Positions 41,101 to 50,664 of a DNA stretch of 64,000 nucleotides are shown one piece after another. The position numbers were made by a program, and so were the translations under genes. Numbering within the stretch: the first letter of the stretch is position 1; the number at the start of each line of letters is the position of its first letter. The notes below the pieces were generated by a model. The model saw only the letters and a program-made list of their open reading frames with translations, was not told the origin of the DNA and made no database searches. The DNA comes from Leishmania infantum JPCM5 (Eukaryota; Euglenozoa; Kinetoplastea; Trypanosomatida; Trypanosomatidae), in assembly GCF_000002875.2 (NCBI RefSeq), contig NC_009397.2, forward strand, positions 436,501 through 500,500, read 5' to 3'.

Positions 41101-42409
41101 GCGATACGAGAGGGGAGGGCAGTGGCGCAATAAAGAGTGAATGGCGCACATGGTCGGTGCTCAGGCTCAGGTTGCTTGCGTTCATGGTGCTCCTGCTGCC
41201 TTGCGGAGCTGCGGCGTTGGGAGATGGGACCGGGACGTTGTGGCTGGTAGGGATGGGGGTAGAGGCGGCGCTGGCGGCAGACGCGGCGGCCCCTGCTGCA
41301 GATGACCGAGATGCCGCTGAACTGCGCGCCGTGTGCGAGGGCGACGACGGCGGAGACGAGGAGGAGCGCGTGCTCGCTGCCGAATTTGCGTGAGAGGCAG
41401 TGCCGTCGTCTTCGCGAGGGCAATGTGCGTTTCGCGAAGACCGCGTGGTCGCCCTTTCTACGGAGTCCGCGATGGTGGCGGTGACGTTACCGCCTGCGGT
41501 CGGGCGCTCAAATCGCGCGCCAGCGTGGCTGTTGTGATCTGACGCAGCTCTGTGATGCAGGTCCACCAGCCAACGCTCACCAGCACCGCCGACGATGTCA
41601 TCGATAAAGGAGTTTTCTGCTCTGTCTCCCTCGACCTGAAAGGGGCTGGTTGGCACGCTGATGCTGTTGCGCCGGCGCGACCCGCCAATGGAAAAGTAGG
41701 TGAGCTGATTCGGCAGCGCAACGCCTTCTGGGCTCAGGGGCGACGTTGCTGCGACGACAGTCGGGGACGGCAGAGGCGTCACGGGGTGGCCAGTGTCAGT
41801 GACGATCATTGCCAGCCGAGCCGGTGCCGGCGGTGTCACGAGCGCGTCGGAGGCGGAGGCCGGCGTCGTTGCGGAGGTTGGCGGCATACCAGCGGCGCGG
41901 AACACACGCGGAGGAAAGACGAGGAGGCTCTTATGCATGCCAGTGACCTGACGACTGCTGCTGCCGCCCGGAGACATGCTATGAGCGTTATGGGCGGATG
42001 AAATTTCACTGATGCTGCTGTGACTGAGTGGAGGGACAGAGGAGGGTGCTAAGGAAGACGAGCTGGTCACATCCGAAACGATAAGCGCAGCGCAGGTTGT
42101 CGCTATAGCCGACGTCGACCCCGTCGCACCGCCGCAAGATGTCCTCCTTGCTGGGCCCCTGCTACCGCTGTTTTCTCCCTCGTCGTTGTTCTGCTCCTCG
42201 CCGCCACCTTGGTTCGTGCGGCCTGAGAGTGCACGCGGCCTGCCGTTGCTGATGGCACGCTTCACGGATATTGCAGGCGGCGAGAGTGGAGAGCCGCTGC
42301 GCATCGGTGGCGGCGATCCTCTGTGCCTCATCTCATAAGCACTGCTGCGCACTGGCGACAACTCGGAAGCGTTCCGACAACCCGATTTGGCTGACGACTG
42401 ACGCTGCAT
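38107..42409 (-). pseudogene. Large low-complexity gene with frameshift and in-frame stop
   Basis: Three open segments line up as one gene. Segment A starts at the ATG at 42409 and runs about 980 codons: Ser/Pro-rich with short ordered motifs, then a Gln/His/Tyr-rich stretch, then a denser block (PGFFSVDTIQLGDQTHLV). At the G6 run (plus-strand C at 39462-39467) the coding signal moves to another frame; one G fewer would join them. Segment B then runs to a TAG at 38656-38658. The same frame stays open after the TAG to 38107, still Ser/Asn/Gln-rich. Ignoring one base, 42409-38107 is an exact multiple of three. Family not recognised. The upstream frame begins with TTG at 42502, so the first ATG was taken. 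It could be a pseudogene, a strain-specific loss or sequence error. Alternatively, segment B could end properly at the TAG. Confidence 0.6.
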
Positions 42410-44866
42410 TGCTGCAGCAGGGTACGTGGGCGGCCGAGGGGGAGAGGCAGAGCTGCCGAAACCCTCGTTACGCGACAAGGCAAGCAAGGACGACCGCGAC
42501 AACGCGGGGTAGCAATGCTGTCTCTCTCTCTCTCTCTCCTACCCCCGCCTCGACGGGTGCACGACAACCGTGGGAGCCACCGAGGAGAAGAAACGACGGC
42601 AACAACAACCAATCGACAGAGGGCAATGTATGGTGGGGAATGAAAACGTACGCGCCTCCCTCACCTCTCTTTTTTTTCTTCGTTTGGTCGCTGCTTTGCC
42701 AGCAAGCGCTGTGTGTGCGCGCGATGCAACCCTCTCCCGCGTTCTCGTGTCTCCCTTTATCCCGTCCTTCCTTCCTGCAATAGAAGCGAAGGGCGGCGGG
42801 TGGGGGAGGATGAGGAGGAGGAGGAGGAAGACGGGAGAAGGGGATGCAACACGAAAAGCGAAACACAAACAACAAAAAAAACGAAGCAAACTCCCCCCCT
42901 ACACACACAAAAAATAGACACGCACACACACACGTATGGCGCACGCCAACAATGAATGAATACGCCGAAACCCCTCCAACAACAACAAAGAACTGAAAAG
43001 AAAAACGTTTTTTTTTTCGTGTGCACAGACAGACCCGGCGTGGAGGAGGAAAAACGAAGACAACCGAAACGCAGAAAGAAACCCCCACCAAACAAAAACC
43101 AGAGAGCTGGAGACAGGTGCAGCCAGCCCACCACGACCACGATGACGACAACGAAAAAGAGGAAAACGACGAATAGCTTAGCCAGCAAACGTGACACACA
43201 AACGCATGCACAACAAATACATTAATAATAATAAACAACACAAATAAAAAAAAACGGAACAACAACAAAATGTTTGGAAAAAAAATCAGGCCAGAAGTTA
43301 CTTGTCGATATATATATATATAGATGCGTGTGTATGTATAAGCGAGCGGATAATAACAAGAAAAAAAAGAAGGAGCGAGGCGAGGCGCGAGAGGCAAATC
43401 GGTAGAGAACGTGTGTGCGTGTGTGACAAGGTCGCTGTGTATCTGCTATGGAGGAAGAGGCCTTTCCACCTTTTTTCCCTGCTGCTCGTCCGCCGTGGTC
43501 TCCCTTCCCTGACACCGGGTGTGCACGGTGTGAGCGGGGAGGTGGCGGAGAGAGAACAAGCCAACAGAAGGAGACGGGTGATGGCTAGCAATGTGTGCGT
43601 ATGAGCGCGTCACAGCGGATAGGAGGTTGGGGAGAGGTCAGTGGAGATACAGAGCTTGAAAGAAGAAACACGCAGAGAGAAGGAGAGAGCGAGAGCAAGA
43701 CAGTCGCTCACGTCGGCAATATGGTGGGGTGTATACGGATAAACATATATATATATCTTTATTTATGTGTGTCTGTGAAGGTGGGAGGGGGGGGGAGTGA
43801 CGCGTGTGCAGCAGGTGTGGGTGGACGAGTGCGCTTGCTTGTGGTCCGTGTTCCTCTTCGCCTTCGAGATCGTCCACTCTGACGCGAAAGGCAGGGGAAA
43901 GAAGCGGGCCGTAGGCCGCAGGGGAGGGGGGGTGCGGTAGCGGGTCGAAGAGGGAGTGGGGTGCTCGGGAGGAGGGTAACGTCTTTCAGCTTTGCTGCTA
44001 CGCAGATCCATAACGGAAAGAGACAATCAAGCGAAAAAAAAGGGGGGCTGTGCGTAGGAGGCGGTATGGTGGGTGGGCGGGCACCAAAAGCAGCGCATAC
44101 GCACGCACGCGCAAAGACTTTGCTCTCCAGAATCGACTCAAGCGGAAAACGAAAACGTAAAAAGATATGGTAACGTGCGCACATGCGCACACCCGCATTC
44201 AGGCACCAAGACGACAGTAGAGGGACACACACACACACACGCACGCGCACACGACCCAACAAGGTGATCACGGGATCGGCTAATACGAGAAGCAGGCTTC
44301 AGAAGCAGAGAGGGAAAAAACAAACAAAAGGGAGGGCGGATGGACGATAGTGGTAGTGAGAGAGGGGGTGGAGCAAGAGCGGATGGGTTGGAGTGGTGTG
44401 GAGGTCGGTGCGCTGACCATTCTGCAAGAGCGGTGGTGGGGGCTGCTTTGGTAGTGAGCAATAAGGGAAGGGGAGGGGGGGGCAAGTCCTACGCGAGGAG
44501 GACACAGAGGAGGTGAGACAGAAGGAAGGATGCTGTGGAGAGAGACGTATGGAGTTCAAGCAGTACAGCCCACCACAGCTCACAGCTACTCGCGGTAACA
44601 TGATTGAAGCATCATCTTACGTCCCCCTCTTCAACCCTTGTTGGGTACACCCTCGCCAACACGCGTTTTATACTCGAGCTCCTTATCCGCCTCCATCTTT
44701 TTTTCGTTTGGTGGCGTATTTTCGTACTGTTGTTGTCGTTCTTGTGTGACTGAGATGTTTTCCATTCTTAACACATCTGCCATGTCCGTTTTCTCATGCA
44801 CGTGCGACTTGGCCACCCTTCCCCTCTCTCCTGATGACCAGGTGAGCACACGCTCTTCCGTGCAGC

Positions 44867-45379
44867 CGTATCACAGGCTCCACTGCACACGCACACCACC
44901 CATTCTGTGTGTGGGTGTGGGTGAGAAGCCGAAGCAGCCCTCCCCCTCCTCGTTTTTTTTTCCAGCCCTGCCCATGCCGAACCACTTCGGGTGGTGGCGG
45001 GGGTTCCCGTGCCCACGACGCAGAGAGGCCAGAGCGACCTGCGACAGCGCACACGCTTGTGTCATCCATGTGATGGGCGAAGCCTCCGCGTGACTCGAGC
45101 GCATCCCGCCCGACGCTCACTGCCTACTGGTGTGTGTGTGTGTGTGGGGTGGGTGGGTGGGGGCCTGGGACACCCCCGAGGGACGCAGCAGGTGGCGACC
45201 GGCAGAGAGGGTCTGCGTAGAGTGTGAGGCGGCGGCCGTGCTCAGCTGACTGAGTCGGCGCACTGCTGTGCCGGCGTGTGTCTGCTGCTGCCTCTGCGCA
45301 CGGCGCGGATGTGTGGGGCGGGGGTGCAGTGTCGCGTGTGGCCGGTGCTGTATGGCCGAGAACGAATGCACGCGCGTTG
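44867..45379 (+). mobile_element. SIDER-like interspersed repeat, copy 2
   Basis: About 513 bases, nearly identical to copy 1 in inverted orientation and to copy 3 in direct orientation. It starts at CGTATCACAG and ends near GAATGCACGCGCGTTG. It is non-coding. In the minus-strand transcript it falls in the long spacer downstream of the ubiquitin-conjugating enzyme variant. Confidence 0.75.
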
Positions 45380-46350
45380 GCGCTCCAACGCGTCCGCTCC
45401 ACCCACGAACGTGCCAACCAATAGACGCATACACACAACCACAGCTCACCTGCCTCTGCTGCACTGCGGCTGAATCTCCTGGCCGCCCAGGACGAGCCGT
45501 CTGCCGCCAAATCGAGGTCATGTGCCTCGCGGGCACGCCTCGATCCGAGTGGGCCGCCTTCAGGGCCCTGCTCCAGGGGGAGGGGGCGGAAGCGGTGGCG
45601 TCTGTCGCGCGGGCAATAGCGGGTGGTCCGGGCGCATGCCGGATGAGCTCAAGGGGGAAGCTGGCCAGGCGCCGGTAAGGGCCCTCTGAGCCCCTGTGCC
45701 CTGCCTGCATGCCACGCCTCCGCCCTCAGTCGCCCCAAGCCGCGGCACCCCATAATATGGCGCGGCGGCTCGCCACACGGGAATCTGGAGGACTCGCTGG
45801 CGCCATTCGGCATGCTCTCGTCACGCTTCCGGCGCCTGTGCCTCATCAGCCCACCCGGTCGGACGTGGGAGATGCCGCGTATTTCGCGCACATGCACCTT
45901 TGGGCTGATTGGTGTGGATCTCTTCGCATCTTTTCCGTCCATCATTCGTGCTCCTCTCACCTCTCGATGCCTTGTCTGGGCGTGAGGCACCATGCAAGCT
46001 GTGCTTGGCAGCGCGCGCGCGGTGCTCGCATTTTGCGCCTCACGCGGCCAGCTTCAGGACGGCGCTGTTGTCTGGGGGTGCGGAGGACGCTGTCTCCATC
46101 TTCCACGTCCGTCGAGGTCATGAGGGGCGTGCGCCTGGATGGCTTCCCCGCATGTGCCTCGGCAGGTTGGACGCTGCCATGAGTCTGTGGCGGCGTGGGG
46201 TACTCCACCTCTTGAGCCCACACGCCCTTGGCAGGAATGGGTGTTTCAAGTGGAAAGGGCCCGTGCAAAAACATGTGCCGGCGCACAAAGAGACCATAGC
46301 TTGCACATGTGCATACACCCAAGCAGCATCAAGCATGCAGAGTTCAGCAT
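45380..46350. other. GC-rich block, possible decayed retroelement
   Basis: About 1 kb directly next to SIDER-like copy 2. Unlike the low-complexity spacers around it, it has complex, GC-rich, codon-like sequence, yet stop codons interrupt every frame on both strands. That is what a degenerate ingi/L1Tc-related element (DIRE) or another dead gene would look like. I could not identify a reverse transcriptase or zinc-finger motif, so the assignment is a hypothesis. Confidence 0.3.
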
Positions 46351-47641
46351 AGTAGAGCGCCCTGCTTATAGCGACACCTCCTCCTCGTCTTCACTAGTAA
46401 TGTTGGTGGCCGCTTTCTGCCGTACGTGGCAAGCTCCGCTGCTCACGCAAGGCAACCACAAGAGAGAAGAGACGGGCTCTGGCCAGCAGTGAAGAGGCAG
46501 AACGAGGTGTGCGTATCGAGAGACAGAGGAGAAGAGAGCCCTGCGGGGGCACACAAAGCAACAACACGAAAAAAAAAAAGAAAAGACACACAGCACATCG
46601 ACGGGAGAGAATTCGGCCCACGCATCCTCCTCTTGCGCATATTTTCATGGAAAACATAAGCGAGGGGAGGAGAGAAGCGCTATGTCAGACTTGGGAGAAG
46701 CCCAAGCCACCGCGATGACACGGCATGTGGCAGACAAACTGTAAATACAGAGATACATGCACACAAGCACACGCACACACACACACAAACACACTGAAGA
46801 AAAACAAAGAACAGATGAACACGAAGGGGGGAAAGCGTCCGTGTATATATATATATGCGGGTGAGTGGGCGGGTGTATATATATGTGCATATACATATAG
46901 ATGTGGGTGTGGGTGTTGGGCGCACAAGCAAAAGGCACAGAACGGCACAGAGCTGGAGACATCGGCACCCCCCACGCCCTAACGTCGCTGCCCTTCATTT
47001 TGTTAGCGGTCGTTGCAGAGCGATTGGGCCCGAGAGTGCAGGCACGTGGTGCCACTGGTCATCATGCGGGGAGGGGGAGGGGGGAGGAGTGCGCCCGTCT
47101 CTGTCTTCATATCTCTGCTGATTGTCTTTCCCTCTCCACACACCACCGCGTCTGCGCGCTGTCGTTCGTTCTCACTGCATTTTTCTTCTTGTTCATCCAC
47201 TATTTCCTTACTCCGCTCCCGCTCAGTCGATGCTCCCCACCTTCTCCCATCAACGCCGCAAAGGACTGGCATCGAAGGCAAGAGAACAGCGCCACAGTGG
47301 TGCCCACCTCCTGCGATGGTGCCGACTTTCTCGCAAGTAGAGAACTCAAAGAATCACGGAGGCGGAGAAGACCCCAGAGGCACACACGACCATCACGGGA
47401 TGATGTAAAGAGGGGGAAGGTTTCGGACGAGCGGGATGCGGCCCGCGGCGCTCCGCCGACGCTGCTGAGCGAACGCTAGCTATTTTTCTGCTGTGCATTC
47501 GCTGAAGAGTGCTTGCGAATGAGCGTGTGTGTCTGCGGAGGTGGTGAGAGCGCAGCTCACGGTTTCGCAGATACGGAAAAGCACAGAGACAATGAACAGT
47601 GGCGCCGCCTCGCACTATTACACCCGCCGGCAGGCACACTC

Positions 47642-48058
47642 TTAGTACATAGACCCTTCCGGTGGCTGCACCAGCTTGCGGTTCTGTGGCTGCGCCATCT
47701 CCTTCCGAAGCTCCGACAGGCACATTTCCATCGTTGTTCGGCGGTCCCAGCTCTTGAAGACGTGGAACTTCTCGCGATTCACCGTACCATCGGGGTCGAC
47801 GCAGGGCAGGTTCACCTTGCTGAGGAAGCGGATGTGCGGCGGCACTTTCGGGTAGTTCTCATCGCAGTAAATCTCAAGCGACAGAATGCGGTACTCGAAG
47901 GCGGTGCTAGGGGGGCCTACAATGGTGCCGTTCCAGTAGTGGAAGAAGATGTCAGCCGTGTCACGCAGACCCACAGAGACGTTTTGGTTGCTTCCTGTGC
48001 CCTTCTCGCCGGTCTCTAGCTCCTCCAGCAGGCGAAAGTTACGCGGCACCTCGACCAT
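47642..48058 (-). CDS. UEV1: Ubiquitin-conjugating enzyme variant Mms2/Uev1
   Basis: 138 residues from the ATG at 48058, the usual length for Mms2/Uev1. It starts with VPRNFRLLEELE, contains WNGTIVGPP (42-50), ENYP and INLP-like KVNLPCVDP (81-89), and ends with LRKEMAQPQNRKLVQPPEG, all hallmarks of the family. The catalytic-cysteine segment of true E2 enzymes is absent, as expected; the Cys in NLPC is also present in human and yeast proteins and is not catalytic. It pairs with Ubc13 to build Lys63-linked ubiquitin chains in DNA damage tolerance and signalling. The frame stays open a further 136 codons upstream, but probable splice acceptors lie in that stretch, so the extension is not coding. 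It lies between SIDER-like copies 2 and 3. Confidence 0.95.
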   Translation of the reverse strand: MVEVPRNFRLLEELETGEKGTGSNQNVSVGLRDTADIFFHYWNGTIVGPPSTAFEYRILSLEIYCDENYPKVPPHIRFLSKVNLPCVDPDGTVNREKFHVFKSWDRRTTMEMCLSELRKEMAQPQNRKLVQPPEGSMY

Positions 48059-48079
48059 CGTCGTAGGCTTGCGGGCCAA

Positions 48080-48110
48080 CTGCAAGTGAATATGTTGTCT
48101 GAGGAAAAGG
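48080..48110 (-). promoter_or_regulatory. Probable trans-splice acceptors for the Uev1 gene
   Basis: On the minus strand, CCTTTTCCTCAG (AG at 48099-48100) is followed by a second candidate, CACTTGCAG (AG at 48080-48081). Both lie 20-45 bases before the ATG. Either would leave a short 5' untranslated region. Confidence 0.5.
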
Positions 48111-48784
48111 CCACCGAGGGAGAAGAGCTCGCACCAGTGCAGCAACAAGAGCGCACGGCAGCCAAAATGACCGAAGCCGCAGAGGAGGGAGGCAGTGGAG
48201 GGGTGTCGTAACACGCACACGAGAGGAACCTGCAAGAAAGCCACGTTACTCCGAGAGAGAAATCTGAGAACGAAGGATCGAGTCGGGTAAGGGATGGAAT
48301 CGGGCGTAAGGTCTAAGTGGCGGAAAGAAAAGAGATGTTGCAAAGCCGAGCTGCTGCGGAACAACAGCATACGCATGCGGGGCGCGTCCACCGCAGCGCG
48401 CACGCAGAGAGGGAGAGGAAGAGACGGGTAACGGCGAGGGTGGAAGTGCGAGCATGGACAGCACAACGGCTACGCCTTTCCTAGATCGGATGCAACGGCG
48501 AGCGCGCGGTTTGCCTTCACAAGACGCAGCAATGCAGCTCTTTCCGCAGGGCTGAGTGGTTGCTGCCGATGCGACGCAACGCTAGAGCGAAGGCACCTCA
48601 TTCGCTCCAAAAAAGCGGCGCAAACACCCAAACGGACTGTCCGCTGAGGCAGCGCCGTGTGCGAAGACCCGCGCCGCCGCTCATGCGCCGCGACCGCGAA
48701 AATGGAAACCTTTATAACCGCTTCTGATTGTTTTGACTGTCTCTGATACTTTGTTTGTCCTCATGACAAGGGACACCTCACCGT

Positions 48785-49267
48785 CGTATCACAGGGTCCG
48801 GGGACCCTACTCTGCGTGTGTGTGTGTGTGGGTGGGAAGCCAAAGCAGCCGTCTCCCCCCCCCCTCTATCCCCCTGCCCCTGCCGGGCCACTTCTGGTGG
48901 TGACGGGGGTTCCCGTGCCCACGACGCAGAGAGGCCAGAGCGACCTGCGACAGCGCACACGCTTGTGTCATCCATGTGATGGGCGAAGCCTCCGCGTGAC
49001 TCGAGCGCATCCCGCCCGACGCTCACTGCCTACTGGTGTGTGTGCGTGGGGTGGGTGGGTGGGGGCCCTGGGACACCCCCGAGGGGCGCAGCAGGTGGCG
49101 ACCGGCAGAGAGGGTCTGCTTAGAGTGTGAGGCGGCGGCCGTGCTCAGCTGACTGAGTCGGCGCACTGCTGTGCCGGCGTGTGTCTGCTGCTGCCTCTGC
49201 GCACGGCGCGGATGTGCGGGGTGGGGGTGCAGTGTGGCGTCGGACTCAATTTGTATGGAAGAGAACG
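48785..49267 (+). mobile_element. SIDER-like interspersed repeat, copy 3
   Basis: About 483 bases in the same orientation as copy 2. The central 350 bases are nearly identical to copies 1 and 2, while the first 100 and last 30 bases diverge more. It is non-coding. In the minus-strand transcript it lies in the region downstream of the SAS-4-like gene. Confidence 0.72.
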
Positions 49268-50664
49268 TACACACCTTAAAAGCGAAGAAAAAAGATATTT
49301 TGCTCGGTGGTATCTCCAATGCTTACATCGTGGCCCTGCCGCCACGCTCTTCCATGACGCGAGTGGCAGTGACAACAGCCTCCTGCCCCTCCCCCTCCCT
49401 CTCTCTCCCTGCCTCGTCTCAACCCTGTCGTCGACCAGGGGTCCATGTACACACACACGCGGAAAAAAGGAGAGTAGCGAAGGCCGTCTCGCGCCATGTC
49501 TTCTCTTCGCGTGTCTTTCTTCTTTTCTTCTTTCGCAGTTTTCGCATGTGTTTGTGTGTGCCGTCTGGAAAACAGCAGTGGCCGAGACGAGAGAGCGAGA
49601 GCACGGCGGGAGAGAAAGCGGGGAAAGAAAAGGTGGAAAAAGCGCCAAGAGGGGAGCACGGAGTCGAATGACCGTGTTGGTAAGAGGCACCACGACAACA
49701 ACAGCAAGACAACGTGACATCCCCGGGCCTGCCCCGCCCACCTCACACTCTGAGTTCCCTTGACCCGCCAACTACCACTCGCGCACTCGGCTGCACGGCA
49801 CACCCAAGTGCGCGCTATCGCTGCCAGCAGCCAGCCGCCGCAACCGTGCCGGCCAGGGAGCGAAGTACACGGAGACGTACAAACAAGACGACGGGAAAGT
49901 AACAACAACAACAACAACAGCAACAGAAAACACGTTTATAAAAACAAAGAAGCACCGAGCCAAATGATCAAAGGTAGCAAGATAACCGAGGGCAGTACAA
50001 GGACGCAGCGCACACACTCACGGAAGCGACCTCAAACAGAGCGGGGGGGGGGAATGCCAGCAAAGATGCGCAGCACAGCACCAACAAAAATGCAGAGGAG
50101 GAGGAGAAGGGAGGGGAGGGGAGGGGAGGGGGGCAACTCTAAAGAGAGAGGGACAGATGATCAGATGCAGCGCATACAACTGCACAGGACAACGGACACG
50201 GATAAAGAAAAGGAAGGCAGCGCGGAAAGAAAGCAGCGATAGCGGAAGCAAGGTGATATGCAAGCACGGCAGCGGCAGCACGCACATACTCGCGGGAGAA
50301 CACCGAAAGCCGACGTCAACGCCCTCTCTGCTCCTCTGAATTCTGCGCCCTCTCACTTGCGCATCTTCTCACACAAGACAAAAAGCAACAAACAAGAAAA
50401 GCGTCTACGACAAGAGAGAATACAGGTACATGTCACCATCGCTTATCTGCCTGGCCAGCCCCCGTATTGTTCCCTACTCCCTGCGCCGCATCTCGGCACC
50501 GCCTCGCCGTACACCTCCGTCTTGGCACCTTTGAGAGCAGTGGAAAAAAGGAGCAACAGCGCATACAGTCAGAGAACGGGCAAGGCGAGAGCAGAGATGC
50601 CGACGCGAAAAGGTAATAAAGACAACAAAGACGTTGTCTCATGATGCAGCGCACCGCTGCGTGG

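Larger units (their letters stand above)
42410..47641. other. 5.2-kb spacer with SIDER-like copy 2 and GC block
   Basis: Longest gene-free stretch of the window. From 42410 to about 44800 it is low-complexity, with CT, AT and A-rich runs. The repeat and the GC-rich block are listed separately. From 46350 to 47641 it is again low-complexity, with TA runs near 46845-46890. A 309-residue hydrophobic open frame at 42468-43397 (minus) is only translated pyrimidine-rich sequence. Confidence 0.55.
48059..50664. other. 2.6-kb spacer with SIDER-like copy 3
   Basis: No gene seen. It holds the repeat listed separately, an AAC triplet run at about 49901-49925 and a GGGGA run at about 50108-50131 on the plus strand. 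The right part would be the 3' untranslated region of the SAS-4-like gene. Confidence 0.55.

Noticed and set aside
42500..42502. TTG as start of the broken gene
   Set aside because: Nuclear genes in this group start at ATG. The first in-frame ATG is at 42409.
42468..43397. 309-codon minus-strand open frame, very hydrophobic
   Set aside because: It is translated CT-rich and T-rich spacer sequence; its Phe, Leu, Ser and Val content follows from base composition and no domain is visible.
48059..48466. 136-codon upstream extension of the Uev1 frame
   Set aside because: The family starts at the chosen ATG and likely splice acceptors lie between it and the extension.
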